Source of the DNA: Polaribacter sp. Hel1_85
GTDB lineage: Bacteria; Bacteroidota; Bacteroidia; Flavobacteriales; Flavobacteriaceae
Length of the DNA stretch: 64,000 nt
Assembly (NCBI RefSeq): GCF_000766795.1
Contig: NZ_JPDS01000001.1
Coordinates: 1,307,001-1,371,000 of the forward strand
Direction of reading: 5' to 3'
The notes below the pieces were generated by a model. The model was not told the origin of the DNA, searched no databases, and was given only the letters and a program-made list of their open reading frames with translations. Positions 16,685 to 28,119 of the stretch are shown here, piece after piece. Numbering within the stretch: the first letter of the stretch is position 1; each line of letters begins with the position of its first letter. The translations under genes were made by a program, and so were the position numbers.

Positions 16685-19600
16685 TTAGAAACTTTGTTCT
16701 ATTTCGTCTTTAGGACCAACTAGAATCTTGTCATAAGCTCTCATACCTGTTCCTGCTGGAATTCTCTTACCAACAATTACATTCTCTTTCAAGCCTTCTA
16801 ATGTATCTACTTTACCACTTACAGCAGCTTCGTTTAATACTTTTGTAGTTTCCTGGAAAGAAGCTGCAGAAATAAACGATTTTGTTTGTAGTGATGCTCT
16901 TGTAATACCTTGTAATACTTGTTCTGCCGTTGCTGGTTTAGCATCTCTTGCTTCAACTAAGTTTTGATCATTTCTTCTTAATAAAGAATTTTCATCTCTT
17001 AATTGACGTGCAGAAATAATTTGTCCTGCTACTAAATTTTCTGAATCTCCAGCATTTTCAACAACTTTCATTCCGTAGATAGCGTCGTTATCTTTGATAA
17101 AGTCAATTTTATGAATTAATTGATTCTCTAAGAATAAAGTATCTCCAGAATCAATAATTTTAACTTTACGCATCATTTGACGAACAACAACTTCGAAATG
17201 TTTGTCGTTAATTTTTACACCTTGTAAACGATATACTTCTTGTATTTCATTCACCAAGTACATTTGAACTGCAGAAGGTCCTTTAATTCTTAAAATATCT
17301 GAAGGAGTTGTTGCTCCATCTGATAAAGGCATACCTGCTTTAATAAAGTCATTTTCTTGAACTAAGATTTGGTTAGAAAGTTTAACTAAATACTTTCTAA
17401 TATCTCCTGTTTTAGATTCAACAATAATTTCTCTATTACCACGCTTAATTTTTCCGAAAGAAACAACACCATCAATCTCTGATACTACAGATGGATTAGA
17501 AGGGTTACGTGCTTCAAATAACTCTGTTACACGTGGTAAACCTCCTGTAATATCTCCTGCTTTACCAGATTTTCTTGGTATTTTAACTAAAGTATGACCA
17601 GATTCAACTTTATCTCCATCATTTATCATTAGGTGTGCACCTACTGGTAAACTATAAGAACGTAAAGCATTACCGTCTTCATCTTCTATGATTAGAGAAG
17701 CAATGATTTTCTTATTTTTAGAATCTATCATTACTTTTTCTTGGAAACCTGTTTGCTCATCAATCTCGACAGAGTAATTAATACCTTGTTGTAAATTATC
17801 AAACTTCACTTTTCCAGCAAATTCAGAAACGATCACACCGTTAAATGGATCCCACTGTACAATTACATCTCCTTTTTTAATTGATTTGCGTTCTTTATCA
17901 AAAATGATAGAACCGTAAGGAATAATGTTTGTACTCTGAGTAATTCCTGTTTTCTTATCTATAATCTTAATTTCTGCTGTTCTAGAAATTACAATATCAA
18001 CTTCATTACCATCAGCGTCTTTTCCAACAACTGTACGTAAATCATCAATAGTAACTTTACCATCAAACTTAGCAATTAATTTATTTTCTTCAGAAATATT
18101 ACCTGCAACCCCACCAACGTGGAATGTACGTAATGTTAACTGTGTACCTGGCTCTCCAATAGATTGTGCTGCAATTACACCAACTGCTTCACCTATTTGT
18201 ACTTTATTAAGTGTAGACAAACTTTGTCCGTAACATTTTGCACAAATACCTTTTGAAGACTCACAAGTTAATGCAGATCTTACTTCTAAACCATCAATTC
18301 CAGATTTCTCTATAGCTAATGCTAATTGAGAAGTAATTGGTTGATTAGCTTCTATAATAAGTTCATCAGTTAATGGGTGATAAACATCCTGTAAAGAAAT
18401 TCGTCCTTCAATTCTATCTGATAAAGATTCTACAATCTCATCATTCTTCTTTAATGGAGTAACTTCTAAACCTCTTAATGTACCACAATCTTCTTCGTTA
18501 ATGATAACATCTTGAGATACATCTACCAATCTACGAGTTAAGTAACCAGCATCTGCCGTTTTTAAAGCGGTATCTGCAAGTCCTTTACGCGCACCGTGAG
18601 TAGAAATAAAGTATTCAAGAATTGATAATCCTTCCTTAAAGTTAGAAAGAATTGGATTCTCAATAATTTCTCCACCACCTGCTGTAGATTTTTTAGGTTT
18701 TGCCATTAATCCACGCATACCTGTTAACTGACGAATTTGTTCTTTAGAACCCCTTGCACCAGAATCAAGCATCATATATACAGAGTTGAAACCTTGTTGA
18801 TCTTCACGTAAACGTTTCATAGATAACTCAGTTAAATCGTTATTGGTTCTACCCCAAATATCAATTACCTGATTGTAACGCTCTTTTTGCGTTAACATAC
18901 CCATGTTATAATTAGATACAATTACATCCACCTCTTTATTGGCTTCATCAATCATACCTTGTTTTTCTTTTGGAATAATGATATCACCTAATGAGAATGA
19001 TAAACCACCTTGGAAGGCAAATTTATATCCCATATTTTTAATCTGATCTAAGAATTCTCCTGTAGTAGGAATATCTGTAGCTTTTAAAATACCACCAATA
19101 ATTCCACGTAAATTTTTCTTAGTTAAAACTTCATTAATATAACCAGCAGCAGCAGGAACTTTTTCATTAAATAAAACTCTACCAACAGTAGTTTTAATAA
19201 TTTTAGTTACTTGCTCTCCATTCTCATCAATATCTTGAGTTCTTACTTTAATACCAGCATTTAAGTCTACCATTTCTTCGTTAAAAGCAATAGTTACTTC
19301 TTCTGGTGAATAGAAAGTTAATCCTTCTCCTTTAATTGGTACTTCTGGAGTAGAGATTCTTTCTTTTGTCATATAGTATAAACCAAGTACCATATCCTGA
19401 GAAGGAACTGTTACTGGAGCACCATTTGCAGGGTTTAAGATATTATGAGAAGCCAACATTAATAATTGTGCTTCTAAAATAGCTTCTGGTCCTAATGGTA
19501 AGTGAACTGCCATTTGATCCCCATCAAAATCCGCATTAAATGCAGAACATGCTAGTGGATGTAATTGAATCGCTTTTCCTTCAATTAACTTTGGTTGAAA

Positions 19601-20959
19601 AGCTTGTATACCTAGTCTGTGTAAAGTAGGAGCCCTGTTTAATAAAACTGGATGCCCTTTAATTACATTTTCTAAAATATCCCAAACAACTGGTTCTTTT
19701 CTATCTATTATTTTCTTTGCAGATTTAACTGTTTTTACAATTCCTCTTTCAATTAATTTTCTAATTACAAAAGGCTTGTATAGTTCAGCTGCCATATCCT
19801 TAGGGATACCACATTCTGAAAGTTTTAATTCTGGTCCAACAACAATTACAGAACGAGCTGAATAATCAACACGTTTTCCTAATAAATTTTGACGGAAACG
19901 TCCTTGTTTACCTTTTAATGAATCTGATAAAGATTTTAAAGGTCTATTAGATTCAGTTTTAACTGCTGATGATTTACGAGTGTTATCAAATAATGAATCT
20001 ACTGATTCTTGTAACATACGTTTTTCATTACGTAAAATAACTTCTGGAGCTTTAATTTCAACTAACCTTTTTAAACGGTTATTTCTAATAATAACTCTTC
20101 TATATAAATCATTTAAATCTGAAGTTGCAAAACGACCTCCATCTAATGGTACTAATGGTCTCAATTCTGGTGGAATTACCGGAACTGCTTTCATGATCAT
20201 CCATTCTGGATTATTCTCTCTATTCTTTTGAGAATCTCTAAATGCTTCAACAACATTTAAACGTTTTAATGCTTCAGTTTTACGTTGTTTAGACGTTTCT
20301 GTGTTTGCTTTATGTCTTAATTCAAAAGATAACGCATCTAAATCGATACGAGCTAATAAATCAATTAAACACTCTGCTCCCATTTTAGCGATAAACTTGT
20401 TTGGGTCAGAATCATCTAAGTATTGATTGTCTTGTGGTAACTCGTCAGCAATATCTAAATATTCTTCTTCAGTTAAGAAATCCATTTTTTGTAATGGTTC
20501 TCCTTCAACATTCTTTGCAATACCTGGTTGAATTACTACATAACGTTCGTAGTAAATAATCATATCTAACTTCTTAGATGGTAAACCTAAAAGGTATCCC
20601 ATTTTGTTAGGTAATGATCTAAAATACCAAATATGAGCAACTGGTACCACTAAATTAATGTGACCAACTCTATCTCTACGTACTTTCTTTTCTGTTACTT
20701 CTACACCACATCTATCACAAACGATACCTTTGTAGCGAATTCTTTTGTACTTTCCACAAGCACATTCATAATCCTTTACAGGACCAAAAATACGCTCACA
20801 AAATAAACCATCTCTTTCTGGTTTATGCGTACGGTAATTTATTGTTTCTGGTTTTAAAACTTCACCTTTAGAGATTTCTAAAATAGCTTCTGGTGATGAT
20901 AAACCAATTGAGATTTTATTAAACTTTTTTACAGTGTACTTTTCTTGTTTTCTTGCCAT
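16685..20959 (-). CDS. rpoC: RNA polymerase subunit beta'
   Basis: Catalytic subunit of RNA polymerase, 1424 residues. Visible landmarks are the N-terminal zinc site [20 protein letters not shown] (about residues 66-88), the [19 protein letters not shown] switch/clamp region near 355, the Mg-binding [12 protein letters not shown] near 475, the bridge-helix region around residues 750-780 ([12 protein letters not shown]), and the second zinc site [13 protein letters not shown] near 900. Nothing is missing. It follows rpoB after a 102-base gap that holds a hairpin, and is the last core gene of the operon. Confidence 0.99.
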   Translation of the reverse strand: MARKQEKYTVKKFNKISIGLSSPEAILEISKGEVLKPETINYRTHKPERDGLFCERIFGPVKDYECACGKYKRIRYKGIVCDRCGVEVTEKKVRRDRVGHINLVVPVAHIWYFRSLPNKMGYLLGLPSKKLDMIIYYERYVVIQPGIAKNVEGEPLQKMDFLTEEEYLDIADELPQDNQYLDDSDPNKFIAKMGAECLIDLLARIDLDALSFELRHKANTETSKQRKTEALKRLNVVEAFRDSQKNRENNPEWMIMKAVPVIPPELRPLVPLDGGRFATSDLNDLYRRVIIRNNRLKRLVEIKAPEVILRNEKRMLQESVDSLFDNTRKSSAVKTESNRPLKSLSDSLKGKQGRFRQNLLGKRVDYSARSVIVVGPELKLSECGIPKDMAAELYKPFVIRKLIERGIVKTVKSAKKIIDRKEPVVWDILENVIKGHPVLLNRAPTLHRLGIQAFQPKLIEGKAIQLHPLACSAFNADFDGDQMAVHLPLGPEAILEAQLLMLASHNILNPANGAPVTVPSQDMVLGLYYMTKERISTPEVPIKGEGLTFYSPEEVTIAFNEEMVDLNAGIKVRTQDIDENGEQVTKIIKTTVGRVLFNEKVPAAAGYINEVLTKKNLRGIIGGILKATDIPTTGEFLDQIKNMGYKFAFQGGLSFSLGDIIIPKEKQGMIDEANKEVDVIVSNYNMGMLTQKERYNQVIDIWGRTNNDLTELSMKRLREDQQGFNSVYMMLDSGARGSKEQIRQLTGMRGLMAKPKKSTAGGGEIIENPILSNFKEGLSILEYFISTHGARKGLADTALKTADAGYLTRRLVDVSQDVIINEEDCGTLRGLEVTPLKKNDEIVESLSDRIEGRISLQDVYHPLTDELIIEANQPITSQLALAIEKSGIDGLEVRSALTCESSKGICAKCYGQSLSTLNKVQIGEAVGVIAAQSIGEPGTQLTLRTFHVGGVAGNISEENKLIAKFDGKVTIDDLRTVVGKDADGNEVDIVISRTAEIKIIDKKTGITQSTNIIPYGSIIFDKERKSIKKGDVIVQWDPFNGVIVSEFAGKVKFDNLQQGINYSVEIDEQTGFQEKVMIDSKNKKIIASLIIEDEDGNALRSYSLPVGAHLMINDGDKVESGHTLVKIPRKSGKAGDITGGLPRVTELFEARNPSNPSVVSEIDGVVSFGKIKRGNREIIVESKTGDIRKYLVKLSNQILVQENDFIKAGMPLSDGATTPSDILRIKGPSAVQMYLVNEIQEVYRLQGVKINDKHFEVVVRQMMRKVKIIDSGDTLFLENQLIHKIDFIKDNDAIYGMKVVENAGDSENLVAGQIISARQLRDENSLLRRNDQNLVEARDAKPATAEQVLQGITRASLQTKSFISAASFQETTKVLNEAAVSGKVDTLEGLKENVIVGKRIPAGTGMRAYDKILVGPKDEIEQSF

Positions 20960-21020
20960 GTTGATGGATTCGAATTAAAATTGTAAAAATGGCCTCAATG
21001 AGACTTATAAATAAATGATT

Positions 21021-21051
21021 ACAAGAAGTAAGTTAAAAACCTACTTCTTGT
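21021..21051 (-). other. Hairpin between rpoB and rpoC
   Basis: 10-bp perfect stem ACAAGAAGTA / TACTTCTTGT with an 11-base loop in the rpoB-rpoC gap. No T-run follows on the minus strand, so an RNA-processing or stability role is likelier than termination. Confidence 0.6.
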
Positions 21052-21061
21052 ATCAATTTTG

Positions 21062-24000
21062 TTATTCTTCTAATCTAACGTCTAAACCTAAACCTTTAAG
21101 TTCATGCATTAATACATTAAATGATTCTGGTAAACCTGGTTCTGGCATAGCTTCACCTTTCACAATACTTTCGTATGTTTTAGCTCTACCCATTACATCA
21201 TCAGATTTTACAGTTAAGATTTCTCTTAAGATACTTGATGCACCATATGCTTCTAATGCCCAAACTTCCATCTCTCCAAAACGTTGTCCTCCAAATTGTG
21301 CTTTACCACCTAAAGGTTGTTGTGTAATTAATGAATAAGGACCAATAGAACGCGCATGCATTTTATCTTCAATCATGTGTCCTAACTTAATCATATAAAT
21401 GATACCAACTGTTGCTGGTTGATCGAAACGTTTTCCTGTTCCTCCATCATATAAATAAGTATGTCCAAATCTTGGTACACCAGCTTCATCTGTAATTCCA
21501 TTAATCTGATCTAAAGATGCTCCATCAAAAATTGGTGTTGCATATTTAGTTCCTAATTTTTGACCTGCCCAACCAAGAACAGTTTCATAAATCTGACCAA
21601 TATTCATACGAGAAGGTACACCTAATGGATTTAACACGATATCAACTGGAGTTCCGTCTTCTAAGAAAGGCATATCTTCTGCTCTAACAATACGAGCAAC
21701 AATACCTTTATTACCATGACGACCTGCCATTTTATCACCAACTTTTAATTTACGTTTCTTAGCGATGTAAACCTTAGCTAATTTTAAAATTCCAGCTGGT
21801 AATTCATCACCTACAGAGATTGTAAATTTTTGACGACGTAAAGAACCTTGTAAATCATTTACTTTAATTTTGTAGTTGTGAACTAACTCACCTACTAAAT
21901 TATTTAATTCTTTATCAGTTGTCCAAGAACCTGTTAAATGTACATAATCATCTACAGAGTTTAACATTTTTAGTGTATACTTTTTACCTTTTGGTAAAAC
22001 TTCTTCACCTAAATCATTAAATACACCTTGTGATGTTTTTCCACTGATAAGTGTAAATAATTTCTCAATTAAAATATCTTTTAATCCTTCAAATTTACCA
22101 ACAAAAGATGCTTCTAAAGTAGCTACCGCTTCTTTATCTCTTAATCTCTTGTTCTTATCTTTTACAGCTCTTCTAAATAATTTTTTATCAATTACTACAC
22201 CTCTTAATGAAGGAGAAGCTTTTAAAGATGCATCTTTTACATCACCTGCTTTATCACCAAAAATGGCACGTAATAATTTTTCTTCTGGAGTTGGATCAGA
22301 TTCTCCTTTTGGTGTGATTTTACCTATTAAGATATCACCAGGGTTCACTTCTGCACCAATTCTAATCATTCCATTTTCATCTAAGTCTTTTGTAGCTTCT
22401 TCAGAAACGTTAGGAATATCATTAGTTAACTCTTCAGTTCCTAATTTTGTATCTCTAACATCTAAAGAATACTCATCAATATGAATAGATGTAAATATAT
22501 CTTCACGAACAACTTTTTCCGAAATTACAATTGCATCCTCAAAGTTATACCCTTTCCAAGGCATAAAGGCTACTTTCATATTTCTACCTAAAGCTAATTC
22601 TCCTTTTTGTGTTGCATAACCTTCACAAAGAACTTGTCCTTCTTCAACTCTATCACCTCTTTCTACAATTGGCTTAAGGTTGATATTAGTTCCTTGATTT
22701 GTTTTTCTAAATTTAATTAAGTTATAAGAAACTTCATCAGAATCGAAACTTACAAGTTTTTCTTCATCATTTCTATCGTACTTAATTGTAATTTTATTTG
22801 CATCTACATAAGTAACTTCACCAGCTCCTTCTGCATTAATTAAAATACGAGAATCTTTTGCAACTCTACGTTCTAAACCAGTCCCTACAATTGGAGATTC
22901 TGGTCTTAATAACGGAACTGCTTGACGCATCATGTTAGATCCCATCAATGCTCTATTTGCATCATCATGTTCTAAGAAAGGAATTAAAGATGCAGATATC
23001 GAAGCAATTTGATTTGGAGCAACATCCATATAATTAATCGCATCTGGACTAACTACAGGGAAATCTCCTTCTTCTCTTGCAATAACTCTATCTAAAACAA
23101 TACTTCCATCTTCTTTTAACTCTAAATTAGATTGGGCAATTTTCATACCTTCTTCTTCTTCAGCACTTAAATAGATTGGCTCATTTGTTGCAACAACACC
23201 ATTATCAACCTTTCTATAAGGAGTTTCAATGAATCCTAAATTATTCACTTTTGCAAAAACAGAAAGTGAAGAAATTAAACCAATATTTGGTCCCTCAGGA
23301 GTTTCAATTGGACATAAACGACCATAATGAGTATAGTGAACATCACGTACCTCAAAACCAGCTCTTTCTCTTGATAAACCTCCAGGTCCAAGTGCAGATA
23401 ATCTACGCTTATGAGTAATCTCTGCTAATGGATTTGTTTGATCCATAAACTGAGATAATTGGTTGGTACCAAAAAATGAGTTAATTACAGATGATAATGT
23501 TTTAGCATTAATCAAATCGATTGGCGTAAACACCTCGTTATCACGCACATTCATACGTTCACGAATTGTTCTAGCCATACGAGCTAAACCAACACCAAAT
23601 TGACCTGCTAATTGCTCACCAACAGTTCTTACACGTCTGTTAGATAAGTGATCAATATCATCAACCTCTGCTTTAGAGTTGATTAACTCAATTAAATATT
23701 TTATAATCGTTATAATATCTAATTTTGTTAATACCTTTTGATCAATAGGTTCATTTAACTGAAGTTTAGTATTCATTCTAAAACGACCAACTTCACCTAA
23801 ATTATATCTTTGTTCAGAAAAGAATAACTTATCTATAATACCTCTTGCAGTCTCCTCATCTGGCGGTTCTGCATTACGTAATTGTCTATAGATATGCTCT
23901 ACTGCTTCTTTTTCAGAATTGGTAGGATCTTTCTGTAATGTATTATGAATAATAGCATAATCTGCCATATCGTTATCTTCTTTATGAAGTAAAACGGTTT

Positions 24001-24871
24001 TAGCACCAGCTTCTATTATTTCATCAATATGTTCTTTATCTAAGATTGTATCACGATCGAAAATGATTTCATTTCTTTCGATCGATACAACTTCTCCTGT
24101 ATCTTCATCTACAAAATCTTCATGCCAAGTTTTTAAAACTCTAGCAGCTAATTTGCGACCTAATACTTTTTTTAATCCAGCTTTAGAAACTTTTACCTCT
24201 TCTGCAAGATCAAAAATTTCTAAAATATCTTTATCTCTTTCAAAACCAATGGCTCTGAATAATGTTGTTACTGGTAATTTTTTCTTTCTATCAATATAAG
24301 CATACATAACTTGATTGATATCGGTAGCAAACTCTATCCAAGAACCTTTAAAAGGAATTACCCTTGCTGAATATAATTTTGTACCATTTGCATGGAAAGA
24401 TTGTCCAAAGAAGACACCTGGTGATCTATGTAATTGAGAAACAACTACACGCTCAGCACCATTGATTACAAAGGTACCTGAGTTTGTCATATAAGGAATT
24501 GTTCCAAGATATACATCTTGAACAATAGTTTCGAAATCTTCGTGTTCTGGATCTGTACAATACAATTTTAGACGTGCTTTTAAGGGCACACTGTGTGTAA
24601 GACCTCTTTCAATACATTCTTGAATAGAATATCTTGGTGGATCTACAAAGTAATCTAAAAATTCTAATACAAATTGATTTCTTGTATCTGTAATTGGAAA
24701 GTTATCCATGAAGGTTTTGTACAAACCTTCTTCACCTCTTTCTTCTGCCTTTGTTTGAAGTTGGAAAAAATCTTGAAAAGATTTTACCTGAATATCCAAA
24801 AAGTCTGGATACTCCTTAATCATTTGAGAAGTAGCGAAGTTGATTCTTTCAGTAGTGTTTTTCGTTGCCAA
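21062..24871 (-). CDS. rpoB: RNA polymerase subunit beta
   Basis: 1269-residue beta subunit of RNA polymerase. The rifampicin-binding region is intact ([20 protein letters not shown] followed by [11 protein letters not shown], about residues 465-500), followed by the conserved [14 protein letters not shown]. The C-terminus has [15 protein letters not shown] [34 protein letters not shown] and [17 protein letters not shown]. Residues of the Rif cluster look wild type by eye. It is separated from rplL by a 147-base gap with two hairpins, as in other bacteria where this junction is attenuated. Confidence 0.99.
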   Translation of the reverse strand: MATKNTTERINFATSQMIKEYPDFLDIQVKSFQDFFQLQTKAEERGEEGLYKTFMDNFPITDTRNQFVLEFLDYFVDPPRYSIQECIERGLTHSVPLKARLKLYCTDPEHEDFETIVQDVYLGTIPYMTNSGTFVINGAERVVVSQLHRSPGVFFGQSFHANGTKLYSARVIPFKGSWIEFATDINQVMYAYIDRKKKLPVTTLFRAIGFERDKDILEIFDLAEEVKVSKAGLKKVLGRKLAARVLKTWHEDFVDEDTGEVVSIERNEIIFDRDTILDKEHIDEIIEAGAKTVLLHKEDNDMADYAIIHNTLQKDPTNSEKEAVEHIYRQLRNAEPPDEETARGIIDKLFFSEQRYNLGEVGRFRMNTKLQLNEPIDQKVLTKLDIITIIKYLIELINSKAEVDDIDHLSNRRVRTVGEQLAGQFGVGLARMARTIRERMNVRDNEVFTPIDLINAKTLSSVINSFFGTNQLSQFMDQTNPLAEITHKRRLSALGPGGLSRERAGFEVRDVHYTHYGRLCPIETPEGPNIGLISSLSVFAKVNNLGFIETPYRKVDNGVVATNEPIYLSAEEEEGMKIAQSNLELKEDGSIVLDRVIAREEGDFPVVSPDAINYMDVAPNQIASISASLIPFLEHDDANRALMGSNMMRQAVPLLRPESPIVGTGLERRVAKDSRILINAEGAGEVTYVDANKITIKYDRNDEEKLVSFDSDEVSYNLIKFRKTNQGTNINLKPIVERGDRVEEGQVLCEGYATQKGELALGRNMKVAFMPWKGYNFEDAIVISEKVVREDIFTSIHIDEYSLDVRDTKLGTEELTNDIPNVSEEATKDLDENGMIRIGAEVNPGDILIGKITPKGESDPTPEEKLLRAIFGDKAGDVKDASLKASPSLRGVVIDKKLFRRAVKDKNKRLRDKEAVATLEASFVGKFEGLKDILIEKLFTLISGKTSQGVFNDLGEEVLPKGKKYTLKMLNSVDDYVHLTGSWTTDKELNNLVGELVHNYKIKVNDLQGSLRRQKFTISVGDELPAGILKLAKVYIAKKRKLKVGDKMAGRHGNKGIVARIVRAEDMPFLEDGTPVDIVLNPLGVPSRMNIGQIYETVLGWAGQKLGTKYATPIFDGASLDQINGITDEAGVPRFGHTYLYDGGTGKRFDQPATVGIIYMIKLGHMIEDKMHARSIGPYSLITQQPLGGKAQFGGQRFGEMEVWALEAYGASSILREILTVKSDDVMGRAKTYESIVKGEAMPEPGLPESFNVLMHELKGLGLDVRLEE

Positions 24872-24932
24872 AAGAGAATATTTTTTTGATTAAAATCTGA
24901 ATAAAAATAAAAAACGAATATATACACAAAAT

Positions 24933-25010
24933 GGTTTAGGTCTAAAAACGTTAGTTCTTAGTACCTAAACCTAAATTTGTTTTCCCGTTTCGATAATTTC
25001 GAAATCGGGA
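24933..25010 (-). promoter_or_regulatory. Two hairpins in the rplL-rpoB gap (putative attenuator or processing site)
   Basis: Hairpin A pairs GGTTTAGGT (24933-24941) with ACCTAAACC (24963-24971). Hairpin B pairs TCCCGTTTCGA (24983-24993) with TCGAAATCGGGA (24999-25010), with one bulged base. Neither has a long T-run. The position matches the partial terminator and RNase site known between rplL and rpoB in Escherichia coli; function here is inferred. Confidence 0.55.
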
Positions 25011-25018
25011 ATAATAGC

Positions 25019-25393
25019 TTACTTAAGCTCTACTTCAGCTCCAGCTTCTTCTAAAGACTTTTTAAGACCTTCAGCCTCATCTTTAGTTACACCTTCTTTT
25101 ACTGCTGCAGGAGCACTATCAACGATACCTTTAGCTTCTTTTAATCCTAAACCAGTTAATTCTTTAACTAATTTTACAACTGCTAATTTAGAACTTCCTG
25201 CTGCTGTTAAAATAACATCAAATTCAGTTTGCTCATCTGCTGCATCTTCTCCACCTGCTGCTGGACCTGCTACTGCAACTGCTGCTGCTGCTGGCTCAAT
25301 ACCATATTCATCTTTTAAAATAGTAGCTAATTCATTAACTTCTTTTACTGTTAAGTTAACTAATTGCTCTGCGAAATCTTTTAATTCTGCCAT
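25019..25393 (-). CDS. rplL: 50S ribosomal protein L7/L12
   Basis: 124-residue stalk protein that recruits translational GTPases. The N-terminal dimerisation helix ([17 protein letters not shown] [18 protein letters not shown]) is followed by an Ala/Gly hinge ([13 protein letters not shown]) and the globular C-terminal domain with [20 protein letters not shown] and [20 protein letters not shown]. Length and order are normal. It lies 50 bases behind rplJ and in Bacteroidota, as elsewhere, is made in excess over L10; the structured gap after it would help uncouple it from rpoB. Confidence 0.98.
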   Translation of the reverse strand: MAELKDFAEQLVNLTVKEVNELATILKDEYGIEPAAAAVAVAGPAAGGEDAADEQTEFDVILTAAGSSKLAVVKLVKELTGLGLKEAKGIVDSAPAAVKEGVTKDEAEGLKKSLEEAGAEVELK

Positions 25394-25443
25394 TTTAATT
25401 GTTTTTAAAAATTTTGTTTATTATAGTTTATTTGTGCGCGTAA

Positions 25444-25959
25444 TTATTTTTCAGATAAAGTTTTAATAATACCTGAAAGTGTTTGACCACCTGATTGTAA
25501 TGCTGAAATAACATTTTTAGCCGGTGATTGTAATAATCCAATGATTTCTCCAATAAGCTCTTCTCTAGATTTAATATCTACTAAAGCACCTAATTGATCA
25601 TCTCCAATGTAAACAGATTCTTCTGCAAATGCACCTTTTAATAAAGGTCTATCTGCTTTCTTTCTGAATTCTTTGATTAATTTTGCTGGAGCATTTGCTG
25701 CTTCAGCAATCATCATTGATGTATTACCTTTTAATACTGATGGTAAGTCTCCAAATTCTTTATCTGAAGCCTCCATTGCTTTTGCAAGTAATGTATTTTT
25801 AACAACTGATAACTGAACACCTGCTTTAAAACAAGCTCTTCTTAAATTAGATGTAGCTTGTGCATCTAATCCAGAAATATCTGTTAAATATAACGTATTT
25901 GTTTCTGCTAATACTGCTGTTAAATCTTGTATTACTTGTGATTTCTCTTCTCTAGTCAT
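25444..25959 (-). CDS. rplJ: 50S ribosomal protein L10
   Basis: 171-residue base of the ribosomal stalk; binds 23S rRNA and several L7/L12 dimers. It begins MTREEKSQVIQDLTAVLAET and keeps the conserved LRRACFKAGVQLSVVKNTLL region; the C-terminal helix (EIIGLLQSPAKNVISALQSG) carries the L12 attachment sites. It sits 19 bases behind rplA and 50 bases ahead of rplL in the classical order. In other bacteria L10 represses its own mRNA; the short upstream gap leaves little room for a separate leader here. Confidence 0.98.
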   Translation of the reverse strand: MTREEKSQVIQDLTAVLAETNTLYLTDISGLDAQATSNLRRACFKAGVQLSVVKNTLLAKAMEASDKEFGDLPSVLKGNTSMMIAEAANAPAKLIKEFRKKADRPLLKGAFAEESVYIGDDQLGALVDIKSREELIGEIIGLLQSPAKNVISALQSGGQTLSGIIKTLSEK

Positions 25960-25978
25960 GATTATAAGTTTTAACGTA

Positions 25979-26668
25979 TTAAACAGTTTTCACCTCAACC
26001 GCAATACTAGGACTCATTGTACTAGACATAAAAACGCTTTTTACATACGTTCCTTTTGCTGTTGTTGGTTTCAATTTAATAATTGTTTGTATTAACTCGT
26101 TTGCATTTTCTTCAATTTTCTTAGCATCAAATGATACTTTTCCAATTGCTGCATGTACGATACCAGTTTTATCAACTTTAAAGTCGATTTTACCAGCTTT
26201 TACATCTGTAACAGCTTTTGCAACGTCCATAGTTACAGTACCAGTTTTTGGATTTGGCATTAAACCTCTAGGACCTAAAACTCTTCCTAAAGGACCTAAT
26301 TTACCCATTACACTTGGCATTGTAATAATTACGTCTACATCTGTCCATCCTCCTTTAATTTTTTGAAGGTACTCATCTAGTCCAACATAATCTGCACCTG
26401 CTGCTGTAGCTTCTGCTTCTTTATCTGGAGTTACTAATGCTAATACTTTAACATCTTTCCCTGTTCCGTGAGGTAATGTTACAACACCACGAACCATTTG
26501 ATTTGCTTTACGAGGATCTACTCCTAAACGTATTGCTAAATCTACTGATGCATCAAACTTTACATTAGTAATGTCTTTGACTAGCGCTGAAGCTGCAGCT
26601 AAATCATAAGATTTAGAGCTATCTACCTTTGCGTAAGCTTCTTTTTGCTTTTTTGTTAATTTTGCCAT
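25979..26668 (-). CDS. rplA: 50S ribosomal protein L1
   Basis: 229-residue protein of the movable L1 stalk near the E site. Recognisable stretches are the N-terminal [53 protein letters not shown], the highly conserved [20 protein letters not shown] and the C-terminal [16 protein letters not shown]. Normal length. It follows rplK by 20 bases. In other bacteria L1 represses the rplK-rplA mRNA by binding a stalk-like hairpin; the nusG-rplK hairpin upstream is a candidate for such a site. Confidence 0.98.
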   Translation of the reverse strand: MAKLTKKQKEAYAKVDSSKSYDLAAASALVKDITNVKFDASVDLAIRLGVDPRKANQMVRGVVTLPHGTGKDVKVLALVTPDKEAEATAAGADYVGLDEYLQKIKGGWTDVDVIITMPSVMGKLGPLGRVLGPRGLMPNPKTGTVTMDVAKAVTDVKAGKIDFKVDKTGIVHAAIGKVSFDAKKIEENANELIQTIIKLKPTTAKGTYVKSVFMSSTMSPSIAVEVKTV

Positions 26669-26688
26669 TTTACTACTTTTTATAAAGT

Positions 26689-27126
26689 TTATGCTGGTGC
26701 ATCACCTTTTACTGTTAATCCCATAGAACGTGCTGTACCTGCAATCATTCTCATTGCTGAAGAAACTTCAAAGGCATTTAAATCTACCATTTTATCTTCT
26801 GCAATAACTTTAATTTGATCCCAAGTAACTGATGCTACTTTCTTTCTGTTTGGTTCTCCAGAACCTTTTTTAATTTTGGCCGCTTCTAGTAACTGAACTG
26901 CTGCAGGAGGAGTCTTTACAAGAAAATCAAATGATTTGTCTTTGAAAACAGTAATAACAACAGGTAAAACTTTACCTTGTTTGTCTTGCGTTCTTGCATT
27001 AAACTGTTTACAGAACTCCATAATGTTAACACCAGCAGCTCCTAAAGCGGGTCCAACCGGCGGCGATGGATTCGCTGCGCCTCCCCTTACTTGTAACTTA
27101 ACTACTTTACTAACTTCTTTTGCCAT
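26689..27126 (-). CDS. rplK: 50S ribosomal protein L11
   Basis: 145-residue protein of the GTPase-associated centre. The N-terminus reads [20 protein letters not shown] and then [20 protein letters not shown], with the conserved proline pair of the thiostrepton region. The C-terminal rRNA-binding domain follows ([33 protein letters not shown]). Its 5' gap from nusG is 75 bases and contains a long hairpin, so this is a likely point of ribosomal-protein feedback. Confidence 0.98.
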   Translation of the reverse strand: MAKEVSKVVKLQVRGGAANPSPPVGPALGAAGVNIMEFCKQFNARTQDKQGKVLPVVITVFKDKSFDFLVKTPPAAVQLLEAAKIKKGSGEPNRKKVASVTWDQIKVIAEDKMVDLNAFEVSSAMRMIAGTARSMGLTVKGDAPA

Positions 27127-27141
27127 TTTAAAATGTTTAAT

Positions 27142-27176
27142 GATTTGTTTTAAATTTGGAAGCTTAAAAACAAATC
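27142..27176 (-). promoter_or_regulatory. Hairpin in the nusG-rplK gap
   Basis: The minus-strand RNA can pair GATTTGTTTTTAA with TTAAAACAAATC around a loop of about nine bases. It lies some 15 bases before the rplK start, a place where L1-responsive leader structures are found in other bacteria. It lacks the known L1-binding consensus as far as I can tell. Confidence 0.45.
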
Positions 27177-27201
27177 GTTATATATAATATTTGTGTAACA
27201 A

Positions 27202-27750
27202 TTATATCTTATCTACTTGCATATAACTTAATTCTAATGGAGTTTTTCTTCCGAAAATTTTCACCATTACTTCAAGTTTACGCTTCTCTTCATTAACTTT
27301 TTCTATAGTTCCATCAAATCCATTAAATGGACCATCTACAACTTTTACTGTTTCTCCTATATTAAATGGAATTGCTATGTTATCATCTTGAACTGAAAGC
27401 TCATCAACCTTACCTAACATTCTGTTTACTTCAGATTTTCTCATAGGAACAGGATCACCACCTTTTGTTTCACCTAAAAACCCAATTACTCCTGTAATAG
27501 CTTTAATAACGTGTGGTACTTCTCCAGAAAGGTTTGCCTCAATCATTATATAACCCGGAAAAAAGGCTCTTTCTCTGTTAACTTTCTTTCCGTTTCTAAT
27601 TTGAACTACTTTTTCTGTAGGAACAATTACTTGACTCACATAATCAGATAAACCAACACGTGAAATTTCAGTTTCAATATAAGCTTTCACTTTATTTTCT
27701 TGTCCTCCAATGGCTCTAACAACATACCATTTCATTACTGTATCAGCCAT
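27202..27750 (-). CDS. nusG: Transcription elongation/termination factor NusG
   Basis: 182-residue NusG. The N-terminal NGN domain (KWYVVRAIGGQENKVKAYIE) binds the beta' clamp, with the typical FFPGYIMIEANL stretch. The C-terminal KOW domain starts at IPFNIGETVKVVDGPFNGFD. It links RNA polymerase to the ribosome or Rho. Length is normal with no inserted domain. It starts 11 bases behind secE, the usual secE-nusG pair ahead of the ribosomal protein genes. Confidence 0.98.
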   Translation of the reverse strand: MADTVMKWYVVRAIGGQENKVKAYIETEISRVGLSDYVSQVIVPTEKVVQIRNGKKVNRERAFFPGYIMIEANLSGEVPHVIKAITGVIGFLGETKGGDPVPMRKSEVNRMLGKVDELSVQDDNIAIPFNIGETVKVVDGPFNGFDGTIEKVNEEKRKLEVMVKIFGRKTPLELSYMQVDKI

Positions 27751-27761
27751 AATTTATTTTC

Positions 27762-27950
27762 TTAAAACAATTTAAAAAAGTTATCTAATCCAGTTTGAAA
27801 AACATAATCAATACCAGCTACTGCTAATGCAAATACAATTGTAAAAACAGCTACTGTTACAGTAGTTTTTTGAGCATCTTCTTTAGATACCCACGTCATG
27901 TGGTTACTTAATTCGTCAAAAGAATCTTTGATATATTGTATAAAGTTCAT
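27762..27950 (-). CDS. secE: Preprotein translocase subunit SecE
   Basis: 62-residue single-span form of SecE, an essential clamp of the SecYEG channel. The amphipathic N-terminal helix (FIQYIKDSFDELSNHMTWVS) leads into one membrane segment (VAVFTIVFALAVAGIDYVF) and a short tail. The three-span form of Escherichia coli is the exception, so nothing is missing. It sits 20 bases after tRNA-Trp, so the tRNA must be cut from the secE message. Confidence 0.96.
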   Translation of the reverse strand: MNFIQYIKDSFDELSNHMTWVSKEDAQKTTVTVAVFTIVFALAVAGIDYVFQTGLDNFFKLF

Positions 27951-27970
27951 ATTACTTTTATGTTTTATTG

Positions 27971-28042
27971 CACGGGCGGAGAGATTCGAACTCCCGACAG
28001 CTGGTTTTGGAAACCAGTGCTCTACCGCTGAACTACGCCCGT
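27971..28042 (-). tRNA. tRNA-Trp (anticodon CCA)
   Basis: 72-base tRNA: acceptor ACGGGCG/CGCCCGT, anticodon stem CTGGT/ACCAG with loop TTCCAAA giving CCA, T-arm GGGAGTTCGAATCTCTC. 3' CCA is not encoded. It lies between tuf and secE on the same strand, the common tuf-trnW-secE order. Confidence 0.96.
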
Positions 28043-28060
28043 TTCTTATTCATTGATAAA

Positions 28061-28085
28061 GGCGTTCCGTTAAAAACGGAACACC
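28061..28085 (-). terminator. Hairpin between tuf and tRNA-Trp
   Basis: 10-bp stem (GGTGTTCCGT with ACGGAACGCC, one G-U pair) with a five-base loop, followed on the minus strand only by TTTATC. It may partly end the tuf message or mark a processing point before the tRNA. Confidence 0.5.
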
Positions 28086-28119
28086 CTTAGAATTTATTGA
28101 TTAATAAACTAATAAAATA

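Noticed and set aside
21015..21338. 107-codon plus frame opposite the end of rpoB, and similar shadows at 22149-22484 and 24063-24299
   Set aside because: Antisense shadows of highly conserved rpoB codons; no promoter, start context or recognisable product.
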